Assembly (NCBI GenBank): GCA_031266775.1
Contig: JAISAQ010000053.1
Span: forward strand, 30,334-94,333
Direction: 5' to 3'
DNA from: Treponema sp.
GTDB lineage: Bacteria > Spirochaetota > Spirochaetia > Treponematales > Breznakiellaceae
Length of the DNA stretch: 64,000 bases
Made by a program: the position numbers and the translations under genes. How positions within the stretch are numbered: position 1 is the stretch's first letter; each line of letters opens with the position of its first letter. This document shows positions 19,604 through 29,257 of the stretch, piece after piece. A model generated the notes under the pieces. The model had not been told where the DNA came from and did no database searches. It worked only from the letters and a program-made list of their open reading frames with translations.

Positions 19604-20080
19604 TTACTTGCTGTAGGTTCCGCCAAAGAATTGGTCTGCCATTGCGCCAAGCATAGGGGTAGTCCCAACAAAGATAAAAGAATTGCCTGAGGGTATAAAT
19701 TTGGCCGTCAATCCGTTGAAGCTGCCTATGTCGCTTTTTAGTTTTTCAGGGCTGCCGGCGTCGGGGGTCAGGTTTGTCAGCATGTATTCGAACAGATCCA
19801 GGCCAACCCAGCCAAGATTGCCGGTGATAGTCGCAGTCCCGGAAGCAAGGTCCCCTGGAGCACTACTCTTGAAATTCAAGGTACAGGAGAAAGACAGATC
19901 GGGATTAATGGTAAATGAGGCGCTGTCCGTCATTTGTGACGAACCGGTCCAGGGACCGCCCACCAGCCAGCTTGGATCTTCATGGGGAAGCACGGTATCT
20001 TCCTTCTTACATCCGGCAAAAAACAGCGCGCAGATTAGAAACAAAATCGCGGCGCCCTTTAACAGCAGCTTCTTTTTCAT
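19604..20080 (-). CDS. putative lipoprotein
   Basis: Signal peptide with lipobox ...ICALFFAGCKKEDT. Confidence 0.75.
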   Translation of the reverse strand: MKKKLLLKGAAILFLICALFFAGCKKEDTVLPHEDPSWLVGGPWTGSSQMTDSASFTINPDLSFSCTLNFKSSAPGDLASGTATITGNLGWVGLDLFEYMLTNLTPDAGSPEKLKSDIGSFNGLTAKFIPSGNSFIFVGTTPMLGAMADQFFGGTYSK

Positions 20081-20268
20081 TAAAAATCTCCTTGATCATC
20101 TTATTGTTATCCCGTGTGTATCAGGATAACTAAAGCTAGTGTATAATATACAATAAGAGAGGATCAAGTGTTTTTTGGATTTATTTATTATATTCGTATA
20201 GTCTATAGACAAATGCATAAAAAAAGTAATATAATAGACAAATATCGAGAAACGTATGGGAGAACAGG

Positions 20269-21039
20269 ATGAAAAAGGGATTGTTGACGGTGATAATTTC
20301 GGCGGGTTTGGCCTTATGCGGGAACATGTACGCGGCGGATTTTTCCCTGAGCGCGGGCGGCGGCGGCCTTTTGGGCGGTCTTTTTACCCGCTATACCGCG
20401 TCGGGCCACGGTATTATGGGCGGTGAAGTGTTGCATGTCATACAAACCCAGGATATTAGCCAGTTTAACTACGGGGGCTTTGTGTTTTTTGACGCGACGT
20501 ACGCCGAATTGTCCGTAAGCATACAGAGTGGCGTGAATACCTGGGAACAGCTGCTGGATCAGGTATTGCCCGATCTGAAGTCGGACAAGGGGAAGGGCTG
20601 GGAAACCATGATGGGCTTTTCCCTGCTGGCAAAATACCCTTTTACCCTGACCAGCCGCCTTTCCCTCTTCCCCCTTGCGGGCGTCGAATACCAGGTGTCT
20701 CTTGTACAAAAACGATCCTTGTCGGCCGACAACCGTGTATATAACAGGACAAACGGAATTTATGAAAAAAACAAGGACAAAAAGGCCCTTAAACTATCGG
20801 ACTGGAATTCCCTGTTTATAAATATCGGCGCTGGAGCGGACTTCAACCTTACTCCCGGCCTCTTTATACGCGGAGAAATACTGTACGGTTTCAGGCTTAT
20901 GACGCCTTGGGAAAAAGACGGGCTTACGCAGTTGCAGGATACCATTCACAACCACGACCTTAAACTATCGGGCCTGACAAGCGGCCCCAGTTTTAGAATA
21001 GGTCTTGGCTGGCGGTTTTTTACCCTGGGAAATCGCTGA
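20269..21039 (+). CDS. outer-membrane beta-barrel-like protein
   Basis: Signal peptide, alternating hydrophobic/aromatic strands, C-terminal RIGLGWRFFTLGNR. Confidence 0.65.
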   Translation: MKKGLLTVIISAGLALCGNMYAADFSLSAGGGGLLGGLFTRYTASGHGIMGGEVLHVIQTQDISQFNYGGFVFFDATYAELSVSIQSGVNTWEQLLDQVLPDLKSDKGKGWETMMGFSLLAKYPFTLTSRLSLFPLAGVEYQVSLVQKRSLSADNRVYNRTNGIYEKNKDKKALKLSDWNSLFINIGAGADFNLTPGLFIRGEILYGFRLMTPWEKDGLTQLQDTIHNHDLKLSGLTSGPSFRIGLGWRFFTLGNR

Positions 21040-21040
21040 C

Positions 21041-21946
21041 CTACCGCACCTTCTCAAGTATTTCGCCGATTACCCGGTCGGCGTCTTCGTAAGGCACCTG
21101 ACAGGTACCCACCTGGAGGTGGCCGCCCCCGCCGTATGTAAGGAGGATGCTGCCTACATTGGCCGTAGCGCTGCGGTTGACGACGCTGTAGCCCACCGTT
21201 ATGGCGACATTGGCTTTGTTCTTGCCGTCTATAACCCAGATAGAGATGTTCTGCTCCGGGTAAAGTGTATAGATGAGGAACCGGTTTCCGGCAAAGATCT
21301 TCTCTACGTTGCGCAGATCCACCAGCAGGGCGTTGCCTTCGATCTTTGCGTATTTGAGGATCATTTCACGGAAAAGTTCGTTCTGTTCAAAATAAACGTC
21401 AAGCCGCTCCTTGACATCGCTCATGGCCAGTATATCATCAATGGTTTTTTCGCTGCATGCCCTGGCAAGCTCTTTCATTAAGTCGTAGTTGCTGATGGTG
21501 AAATTCCGGAAACGGCCAAGGCCGGTACGCGGATCCATGATAAAACCCAAAAGGACCCAGCCCCGCGGATTGATTATTTCCCCGGTAGAAAGATCGCCCG
21601 AATCGACCTTGTCAACGTACCGTATCATCTCGGCAAAACGTCCCAGTTTTTCATCCCCGCCGTAAAATTCATAGACAACCCTGGCGCAGCTTGGCGCCTT
21701 GCGGGAAACGCCTTCAAAATAGGTTTTTTTTCCCAGCCGTTCCGTTTCACTGGAATGATGATCAAACCAAAGTCTGCATCCTTTGATGTAGGGAATATTG
21801 GCCAGAATGTCGTTATCGGTTGCTTCGACCCGGCCATCCTGAATATCCTTGGGGTGAACAAATTTCCATTCGTCAATAAGCCCCAAATACAAAAGCAGGG
21901 CCCCGCACGCCAAGCCATCAAAATCAGATCTGGTTAATAACCTCAT
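21041..21946 (-). CDS. DHH family phosphoesterase (exopolyphosphatase-like)
   Basis: RSDFDGLACGALLLY, WFDHHSSE, GGGGHLQVGTCQV. Confidence 0.88.
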   Translation of the reverse strand: MRLLTRSDFDGLACGALLLYLGLIDEWKFVHPKDIQDGRVEATDNDILANIPYIKGCRLWFDHHSSETERLGKKTYFEGVSRKAPSCARVVYEFYGGDEKLGRFAEMIRYVDKVDSGDLSTGEIINPRGWVLLGFIMDPRTGLGRFRNFTISNYDLMKELARACSEKTIDDILAMSDVKERLDVYFEQNELFREMILKYAKIEGNALLVDLRNVEKIFAGNRFLIYTLYPEQNISIWVIDGKNKANVAITVGYSVVNRSATANVGSILLTYGGGGHLQVGTCQVPYEDADRVIGEILEKVR

Positions 21947-22023
21947 GCCGAAACCTTCCTTAGTTCTAATTCTATCATATCATAGATCTTTATTATATAT
22001 ACAGCATAAATTATAATGAATTT

Positions 22024-24900
22024 ATGAAATGTGTACATATATCTCAAAACCGTTTTTTTCACGCGTTTTTTCCGGTTTTCATGGCTGTATCCCTGCTTTT
22101 TTCGGCCTGCGCTACCGCCAGGACCGGCCAGGCGGCGTACGGAAACCTTGGAAATTCTTCCGATCCGGTTCCTTTTATGGAAAAAGTCCGGCGGGGAAAG
22201 CTCCCGTCGGGTCTTGGTTACTATATTCTGGAAAATTCCATGCCCAAAGACCGGGCGTATCTTACTCTCGCGGTATACGCCGGATCGGTACTGGAAGCCG
22301 ATGACGAACAGGGACTGGCCCATTTTACTGAGCATATGGCCTTTAACGGCACGGTCCGTTTTCCCGAGGCGGAACTCATTAATTACCTCCGATCTTTGGG
22401 GATGCGTTTTGGCCCGGAGGTAAATGCCTATACTACCTACGACGAAACTGTTTTCGGCATAGAAGTACCGGTGGAAACGGGTCCTGACGGCGTAAAAATC
22501 ATACCGGAACGGGCCCTGGCGGTGCTTGACGATTGGACCCGCGCCATTACCTTTGCCCCCAAAGATGTGGATGATGAACGGGCCGTCATTATGGAAGAAT
22601 ACCGCTCCCGGCTCGGCGCCGGGGACCGGCTGATACGGAAGCTGCTTCCAGTAATTTTTGAAGGTTCTCCCTATGCCGGCCGGTATCCCATAGGTCTGCC
22701 GGAGATCATAGAGAACGCTCCCGCGGAACGGCTTGAAAACTTTTATAAACGCTGGTACCGGGCCGACAACATGGCTGTTATTCTGGTGGGCGATTTTGAC
22801 GGAGCGGCGCTGGAAGCGTCCCTTGCCTCGCATTTTTTGATCCCCAAACCCCAGACGCCCCTTGTCCGTCCCGAGTACGATCTTCCCCCGCCCAAAAAGG
22901 GAAACATATCGACCGTGGTATATACCGAAGAGGAACTGACATCCACCGGCATATACCTCTACTACAAGCGTTCTCCCAAACCAATAAAGGCCGATCTTGC
23001 CGGTTACCGTGAATGGATAATCGATGCTCTTGTGGACAACATGCTTTCTCTCCGTTTTGAAGAGGCGGGTCTTAATCCGGCCGCGCCCTATATTGGCGCC
23101 GGGGCGGCAAACATCAGATATGGAAAGTCATCCCGTTATTATGTTCTTGCGATCCAGGCAAAGTCAGGCAGTGCGGGAGCCGCCCTGGCGGAGATGCTGA
23201 AAGAAAAGGAATCGATGATCCGTTATGGTTTTACCGAAGCGGAAATCGCCGTTGCCAAAGAGGCCCTTCTTTCCAATCTTGAACGGCTGGTTTCCGAAAA
23301 AGACAGGCAGGAATCGGGCCGTTATGTTTCGTTGTTTACCGATCATTTTATTTCGGGAGAAGCCCGTCCTGATCCCGAATGGGAGCTTTACGCGGCGCGT
23401 GAACTGCTTCCCGGCATAAGCGCCGCCGGTATTCTTGCCGCCGTGAGGAATTACTTTGAGCCCGGAGATCTCCGCATCTTTATTTCCGCGCCGGAGGCCG
23501 AGGCGGCGGATCTTCCTTCGGACAAGGATATACGGAACATGGTGCGGGCCAGCGCCCGCATGAAAATAGAGCCTCCGGCAGCGGCACAGGTGGAAGGCGA
23601 ACTCCTGGACGAAGAGCCTTCTCCGGGGGAAATAACGGCCGAAACAGCGGACGGTGAAACCGGCGCGGTTATTCTGACTCTTGAAAACGGAGCGAAGGTT
23701 ATCCTCAAGGAGACACAGAACCGGAACAATGAAATTGTCTTTTACGCCATGGCCAAAGGCGGCCTGACCAGCGCCGGACCGGAGGAATTTACTTCCGCCC
23801 GGCTTGCCGCCGAAATGGCCGAAACATCGGGACTTGGCCCCTATTCCCGGCCTGATTTGATAAAAAAACTCGCCGGTAAACAGGTGTCTTTTTCCTTCTG
23901 GATTTCCGACATTACAAGGGGGTTTGAAGGTTCCGCCGTTTCCGGGGATATCAGAACCCTTTTTGAAATGCTCCACCTGAGCCTTACCAGGCCGCGTATA
24001 GACAGGGACGCCGTTGCCGCAATGGTGGATCAGTACCGGACTACACTGGCCCGGCGGAACGAAGATCCCAATACGGTGTTTTCCGATGAGATTACAAGGA
24101 CAGTGCGGGGAAACAACCTGTGGTACAAGCCGTTTGAGCTTGCCGATCTTTCCCAGGCAGATCCGGAAAAGGCCCTTGCCTTTCTCCGCCGTACCCTTAA
24201 TCCCGCGGACTATACGTTTGTTTTCACGGGGAATCTTGATATGGAAACGATGCGCCGTTGCGCCGAAACGTACATCGCCTCAATTCCCCGCGGTGAAGCT
24301 TTCAACAGCTGGAAAGATCCCCGGGTTGTCCGGCCGGGAAAAACAGAGCGGAAGGTTTACAAGGGAAAAGAAGACAAAAGCTTTGTCTATATGGGCTGGT
24401 TTAAAGACGCTCCCTGGTCCGAAGAAAACAGCGTTGCCGCCCAGATTCTGACCGAATATCTTGATATCAGGATGACCGAAGAAATACGGGAAAAACTCGG
24501 CGGTGTTTATTCGATTTCCGTAAACGCCGCGGCGTCTCCGGGGCCCGCGGCCGAATTGTTCCTGGGGGTTTATTTTGCCTGTGATCCCCGCAGAGCCGGG
24601 GAGCTTTCCGCCGCGGTAACGGCGCTGCTTGAACGTACTGTTTCACAGCCTGTGGACCGCGGTATCTTTGATAAATCTGTTGAGGCCATGCAGAAAACAT
24701 GGGAAGCGTCGGTACAGAGCAACGCTTACATAGCCCAAAGCTACGCCAATTCCTCGGCGCTTCTTGATACGCCGCTTTCGCGCCTGAACAGACGGCCGGA
24801 ACTTTTCCGCAGGATACGTCCTTTGGAAATTCAGGAATTGTTGAGACCGCTCCTTTCGAACGGACCGGCAAGCGTCGTTTTATACCCCGAAGGCCGGTAG
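22024..24900 (+). CDS. M16 family zinc metallopeptidase (two M16 units, exported)
   Basis: HFTEHMAFNGT (HXXEH) and downstream inactive-like second half; signal peptide with LLFSAC lipobox. Confidence 0.92.
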   Translation: MKCVHISQNRFFHAFFPVFMAVSLLFSACATARTGQAAYGNLGNSSDPVPFMEKVRRGKLPSGLGYYILENSMPKDRAYLTLAVYAGSVLEADDEQGLAHFTEHMAFNGTVRFPEAELINYLRSLGMRFGPEVNAYTTYDETVFGIEVPVETGPDGVKIIPERALAVLDDWTRAITFAPKDVDDERAVIMEEYRSRLGAGDRLIRKLLPVIFEGSPYAGRYPIGLPEIIENAPAERLENFYKRWYRADNMAVILVGDFDGAALEASLASHFLIPKPQTPLVRPEYDLPPPKKGNISTVVYTEEELTSTGIYLYYKRSPKPIKADLAGYREWIIDALVDNMLSLRFEEAGLNPAAPYIGAGAANIRYGKSSRYYVLAIQAKSGSAGAALAEMLKEKESMIRYGFTEAEIAVAKEALLSNLERLVSEKDRQESGRYVSLFTDHFISGEARPDPEWELYAARELLPGISAAGILAAVRNYFEPGDLRIFISAPEAEAADLPSDKDIRNMVRASARMKIEPPAAAQVEGELLDEEPSPGEITAETADGETGAVILTLENGAKVILKETQNRNNEIVFYAMAKGGLTSAGPEEFTSARLAAEMAETSGLGPYSRPDLIKKLAGKQVSFSFWISDITRGFEGSAVSGDIRTLFEMLHLSLTRPRIDRDAVAAMVDQYRTTLARRNEDPNTVFSDEITRTVRGNNLWYKPFELADLSQADPEKALAFLRRTLNPADYTFVFTGNLDMETMRRCAETYIASIPRGEAFNSWKDPRVVRPGKTERKVYKGKEDKSFVYMGWFKDAPWSEENSVAAQILTEYLDIRMTEEIREKLGGVYSISVNAAASPGPAAELFLGVYFACDPRRAGELSAAVTALLERTVSQPVDRGIFDKSVEAMQKTWEASVQSNAYIAQSYANSSALLDTPLSRLNRRPELFRRIRPLEIQELLRPLLSNGPASVVLYPEGR

Positions 24901-24920
24901 GATTTTGTAGCGCCGGTTCA

Positions 24921-25742
24921 TTAGCCGAAGACTTTGTCGGCCTTGCCGGTAAACCACAGGAGAATGGCCCTGGTACGGTTGGTGAAGGAATTGCCGATTC
25001 GTTCACCCAGGCCGGGAAAGGCCGACGCCCTGGCCATGGAAGCGGCGTAAATAAGAAGACTGTCTCCGGCATCCAGTACCGCCACAACGGACCGGAGGCG
25101 GTTCTTCCCGACCGCGTTTATAATGCCCACGCTCATCGCGGTAAGATTTTCCTGGGTAAAGATGAGAAAGTCGGTTCCTGTCCGGTATTCATAACGGTAT
25201 ATATTGTCCCCAAAGGTAAGATCTTTCTGCCTTGCGTAGATGACAATATTTTCAGGCGGAACGGCGTAGACCGGATCGGGTATTGGCCGTTTTGCCTCGG
25301 GGTTGTTTATTACCGCCGATGTCTCGTAAAAGGTTCTCATGGTTTTGCGGGTCGCGGAATAGTACTGTATTCCGGCAAGGCTTGAAATGGTCAGCGCCCC
25401 GTTGTAGAGGTCCCGGCGTTCTTCCCCAGTCCAGGAGCCTGGAATTTCTTCACCGGTATTTGTCCCGCCTGTTCTGCCGGGTTTTTTATACAGGGAAAGT
25501 GTTTCAACAATGATGCCCGGATTGAGGTTCCGTTCTATTTCGCCTGTCAGGGTGCGTACCGCCGTATGATTGGGGACCAGTGCGGGCCGTGGGTTCTTCA
25601 GCTGAACCTGTGAAATGATCTCTCCGTTCCGCAGAAGCGCGGCCCGCTCTGGCCCCGCAAGTTCTTCCAGCGAAACCGGGAACGCGGGAAGAACAGCCGG
25701 AATGAACATTGAAGCAATCAGAATACAGGTCTTAATGTTCAT
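24921..25742 (-). CDS. exported hypothetical protein
   Basis: N-terminal signal peptide MNIKTCILIASMFIPAVLPAFP; continuous 273-aa frame. Confidence 0.65.
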   Translation of the reverse strand: MNIKTCILIASMFIPAVLPAFPVSLEELAGPERAALLRNGEIISQVQLKNPRPALVPNHTAVRTLTGEIERNLNPGIIVETLSLYKKPGRTGGTNTGEEIPGSWTGEERRDLYNGALTISSLAGIQYYSATRKTMRTFYETSAVINNPEAKRPIPDPVYAVPPENIVIYARQKDLTFGDNIYRYEYRTGTDFLIFTQENLTAMSVGIINAVGKNRLRSVVAVLDAGDSLLIYAASMARASAFPGLGERIGNSFTNRTRAILLWFTGKADKVFG

Positions 25743-25749
25743 GGAGTAT

Positions 25750-26502
25750 TTACCTCATACTTCCGCGGTAATACACCCTGACCTGTTTGTAGAGCCCTTC
25801 GCCCTCGCTTTTTGTTTCCACATCGGCAATGTCGTTCAATGTGGTGTGGATAAGACGGCGGTCAAAAGGATTCATGGGCTCAAGAAGAATGGAAGCGCGG
25901 TTTTCCCGGACACGGTCGGCGACGGTATAGGCAAGACGCACCAGGGATTCTTCCCGGCGTATACGGTAATTTTCGCTGTCAAGAATGATGCGGGTATCTT
26001 CCCGGCCCAGCCGCCCGGCGTAAATATTGGCGAGAAGCTGGAGGGCGTCAAGATTCTTTCCCTTCTTTCCGATGAGAATGGAAGAATGTTCCGAGTCTAT
26101 TTTAAAGCCGATCTTGCGGTCTTCCCTGAATAGCACCGACGCCTTGCCGTCATATCCCATGCGGCCAATAAGACCCTCAAGAAAATCCACCATCTTTTTT
26201 TCAAATTCGTTCTGCGCGCCGGGATCGCCAAAAACCGCCTGTCTGCCCTCGTCATCTTCACCGTTTGTTTCCGGCCGAAAACGGCGGCCTTCGGACGATC
26301 TCTCTTCCGGTTCGGGCCCGGTTTCCGCTCGTGTTACCTGCCTGTCGGTGTGAACCTGTATTTTCACATAACCCTTTTTAAACAACCCCTGACGCTGGGC
26401 TTCCATAATCTCAACGTCAAAATCATTTTTTTCAAGTCCCAGTTCTTCCGCCGCCCGGTCAATTGCTTCCTTTTCGGTACGGCCTTCAAATTCGTATACC
26501 AT
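25750..26502 (-). CDS. jag: Jag/KhpB-type RNA-binding protein (Jag_N, KH, R3H)
   Basis: VYEFEGRTEKEAIDRAAEELGLEKNDFDVEIME; ILIGKKGKNLDALQLLAN; R3H NPFDRRLIHTTLND; next to yidC. Confidence 0.9.
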   Translation of the reverse strand: MVYEFEGRTEKEAIDRAAEELGLEKNDFDVEIMEAQRQGLFKKGYVKIQVHTDRQVTRAETGPEPEERSSEGRRFRPETNGEDDEGRQAVFGDPGAQNEFEKKMVDFLEGLIGRMGYDGKASVLFREDRKIGFKIDSEHSSILIGKKGKNLDALQLLANIYAGRLGREDTRIILDSENYRIRREESLVRLAYTVADRVRENRASILLEPMNPFDRRLIHTTLNDIADVETKSEGEGLYKQVRVYYRGSMR

Positions 26503-26511
26503 TGCAGTCTC

Positions 26512-28356
26512 CTATTTCTTTTTCTTTTTTTTCGGGGCAATGACCGGTTCTCTCGCAGCCGCTGCCGCTGCCTGGGCCGCCCGTTTTGGCGCCAGGTATT
26601 TGTTAATTGCCAGCTGCTGGACCAGGGTCAACATATTGGAAAAAATCCAGTAGATGAGCAGCCCCGAAGGCACATCGTACAGGATAAAGAAGAAAATAAG
26701 CGGCATGGCGTAGAGCATCAGCTTCATCTGCGTATTACTCTGTTGATCCGGCGTCTGGGTCACTTTTCCGTACAGGAGCTGGGAGCCCACATAAATAAAG
26801 GGCAACAGCCGTATGTCTGTCCAGCCCAGGAGGGGCAGGCTGAAACCGGAAAAATGATACACCGATTCGGGAAGGGAAAGATCGGGAATCCATTTTGGAA
26901 TGAACATGGCCCCCCGGAGGTCAAAATGGTTGTTGAAAAGATTGTACATGGCAAAGAAGATGGGAATCTGCAGCAGCATGGGAAGGCAGCCTGAAACCGG
27001 GTTGTACCCTTCCTTCTTGTAGAGTCCCGCCATTTCGGCATTCATCTTCTGGGGGTTATCCTTGTATTTCGCCTGCAACTCTTTGATCTTGGGGGAAATG
27101 GCCTGCATGCGAAGGGTGGATTCGGAACTCTTTTTTGTAAGGGGAAAGAAGAGCACTTTTACAAGGAGGGTAAGAAGGATAATTGCCACCCCGTAATTCG
27201 GAATCATACGGTAAAAAATGAGCAGCAGCCATTTAAGAACCCTTTCCAGCGGGCTAAGAAACCCCCTGGTATTTGCCGCCTCAATGAGCTGCGTATTCTG
27301 AAGATTGAAACCGTTTCTTCCGTTGTTGTAAATGACAAGGCTTTCCTGGTTTTTTGGGCCGACGTAAAAACGGTAGGTGTCTTCGGTCCGGGATGTGGAA
27401 AGAGGCGGCCGTATGATATAAAGGCGCGATGCCGCGGGAAGCCCCGGTTCCGGTTTGGCGGAAAATACCATGTCGTATTGCGCCGGATATGGAATGGCGA
27501 TAAGGGTGAAATATTTCCCCGCTATGGCCGCCCAGTTCGGACGGGAGTTGATGATGTTGGGGCGCTCGTCGTTTATCTTCTCAAGCCGCCGCTTGCCGTT
27601 GGTATAGGTAATGTACTGGCGGTATTCGTAACGCTGATCAAGTTTGTCAAAGGAGGGGCCTATCTGGGGACCTGTGATCAGCGTGTAGGCGGCGCGGGAA
27701 ACGTTCCCGGAATTTTCCGTTGCGAAATCAAAACCCGGAACCGAATAGCCGCCGTCAAGCGAGACGGTCAGCTCGAACATAAATTCGTCGGGTTTAAAAT
27801 CGTAGCGCTTGGTCAGCGTAAAACGGCCCGGTGAAGCTCCTCCCCCCGGAGAAAGGGTGAAGTCACGGTAAAATTCCACCGAATAATCGGAAAGCCGGCG
27901 CACATAAAAAAGGGCGTCCACAGGCGGGGCGTTCTGATCCCCAAAGGCTATGGAGAAGGCATGGGCCTCCTTGTCGCCCGAAAGGATCATTTCCACCGGT
28001 TCTCCCTTGTCGTCGTGCTCCTTGAGTTTCCAGGAGACAATATCCCCGCCGGCGCTGGAAAGCGTTGCCGTAAGGATCCCGGTGTTGATGACAACGCGCT
28101 CTTCCAGCGCAGGGGCGCTTTCCGCCGGGACATTTTCCACCTGGGGCCCGGTTTCCCCGGCATCATACAATTCGCCGGCCTCAACGGAAGGCCCGGCGGG
28201 TTCGGCAGCGGCAGATCCCGGCGCGGAGGCGCCCTGAGGGGCGGCGCCGTTTACCGGAAAGGATGGTTTAGGGGGAAAGAAGATCCCCTGAACAAAATAA
28301 AAACCCAATATTACGGCGACTGAAAGCACAATCGCCAGAATCGTATTCTTTTCCAT
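26512..28356 (-). CDS. yidC: membrane protein insertase YidC
   Basis: NYGVAIILLTLLVKVLFFPLTKKSSESTLRMQAISPKIKELQAKYKDNPQKMN; lysine-rich C-terminus. Confidence 0.95.
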   Translation of the reverse strand: MEKNTILAIVLSVAVILGFYFVQGIFFPPKPSFPVNGAAPQGASAPGSAAAEPAGPSVEAGELYDAGETGPQVENVPAESAPALEERVVINTGILTATLSSAGGDIVSWKLKEHDDKGEPVEMILSGDKEAHAFSIAFGDQNAPPVDALFYVRRLSDYSVEFYRDFTLSPGGGASPGRFTLTKRYDFKPDEFMFELTVSLDGGYSVPGFDFATENSGNVSRAAYTLITGPQIGPSFDKLDQRYEYRQYITYTNGKRRLEKINDERPNIINSRPNWAAIAGKYFTLIAIPYPAQYDMVFSAKPEPGLPAASRLYIIRPPLSTSRTEDTYRFYVGPKNQESLVIYNNGRNGFNLQNTQLIEAANTRGFLSPLERVLKWLLLIFYRMIPNYGVAIILLTLLVKVLFFPLTKKSSESTLRMQAISPKIKELQAKYKDNPQKMNAEMAGLYKKEGYNPVSGCLPMLLQIPIFFAMYNLFNNHFDLRGAMFIPKWIPDLSLPESVYHFSGFSLPLLGWTDIRLLPFIYVGSQLLYGKVTQTPDQQSNTQMKLMLYAMPLIFFFILYDVPSGLLIYWIFSNMLTLVQQLAINKYLAPKRAAQAAAAAAREPVIAPKKKKKK

Positions 28357-28363
28357 AAAACTC

Positions 28364-28573
28364 CTATTTTAGCGGATCATAGCCGCCCGGGTGAAAAGGA
28401 TGGCAGCGGAGAATCCGCCTTGCGCCAAAGTACAAACCCCGGAAAAGCCCGTATTTTTCCACCGCCTCGTAAGTATACGCCGAACAGGAAGGATAATACC
28501 GGCAACAGGAAGGAAAATACGGGGACACGGCCCTTTGATAAAAACGTATCGCGATGAGGGTTAATTTTCTCAC
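28364..28573 (-). CDS. yidD: membrane protein insertion efficiency factor YidD
   Basis: [36 protein letters not shown]...[11 protein letters not shown]. Confidence 0.93.
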   Translation of the reverse strand: MRKLTLIAIRFYQRAVSPYFPSCCRYYPSCSAYTYEAVEKYGLFRGLYFGARRILRCHPFHPGGYDPLK

Positions 28574-28950
28574 GTTTTGGTTTCCATAAAAAGTCCGGCT
28601 CTGGTAAACAGAACGGCAAGCTGTTCTTTCCGGGATGGAAAGGTTTCGTCCTCACGGGGCGGATAAACCAGCAAAACCAGATCAAAACCGCTTTTCAAAC
28701 GGGGCCGCAGCTTCCGGTATGCCTCCCGGCCCAGCCGCCGCGCCCGGTTCCGTTCTACCGCATTTCCGTATTTCCGGGGAAAAGTAAAACAAATCCGGTT
28801 GTATTCACAACCATTATCCAATACAAAAAGTTTCGCTCCGGCGGAGCCAAACCGCCTGCCGTCCCGGAAAACCCTTCCTATTTCTTTTTTTCCCCGTAAA
28901 CGCTCAATCCGCCTGAACCGGTAATCCGGTCCGGCGATTCCTTCACTAAT
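28570..28950 (-). CDS. rnpA: ribonuclease P protein component (5' end uncertain)
   Basis: Conserved [25 protein letters not shown]... [19 protein letters not shown]. The ORF track starts at TTG 28821, which loses the conserved N-terminus; the open frame extends to ATT 28950 with no ATG/GTG/TTG/CTG. Start position is provisional. Confidence 0.75.
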   Translation of the reverse strand: MSEGIAGPDYRFRRIERLRGKKEIGRVFRDGRRFGSAGAKLFVLDNGCEYNRICFTFPRKYGNAVERNRARRLGREAYRKLRPRLKSGFDLVLLVYPPREDETFPSRKEQLAVLFTRAGLFMETKT

Positions 28951-29101
28951 AGGGCTTCTTCTCGTCGGAAACCGTCAGCTTAAGCCGGCCCTTGGCCCTG
29001 CGGCGTTTGAGCACCAGCCGCCCGCCCCGGGTTTTCATCCGGGCACGGAATCCGAATTTACGGTTCCGCTTTACCTTGCTGGGTTGATAAGTCCGTTTCA
29101 T
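28946..29101 (-). CDS. rpmH: 50S ribosomal protein L34
   Basis: [51 protein letters not shown] read by hand; absent from ORF track because it is 51 aa. Confidence 0.95.
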   Translation of the reverse strand: MKRTYQPSKVKRNRKFGFRARMKTRGGRLVLKRRRAKGRLKLTVSDEKKPY

Positions 29102-29257
29102 AGGAACATCTCCTGCTATATATAAGGTTCATGAAAGCACGTTAAACGGCGGGTACAATCGCACGCGCCGCGCAAATCAACATGTTCAGTATAGGGAAAC
29201 AGAAAACAATGATCAAGGCCAAATACGAAGCTGCGCGCGGCCTCTTGACAGAAAGCC

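Noticed and set aside
24467-25087. 206-aa minus-strand ORF overlapping the M16 peptidase end
   Set aside because: Out of frame with both the M16 gene and the credible 24921..25742 gene; composition typical of a shadow ORF.
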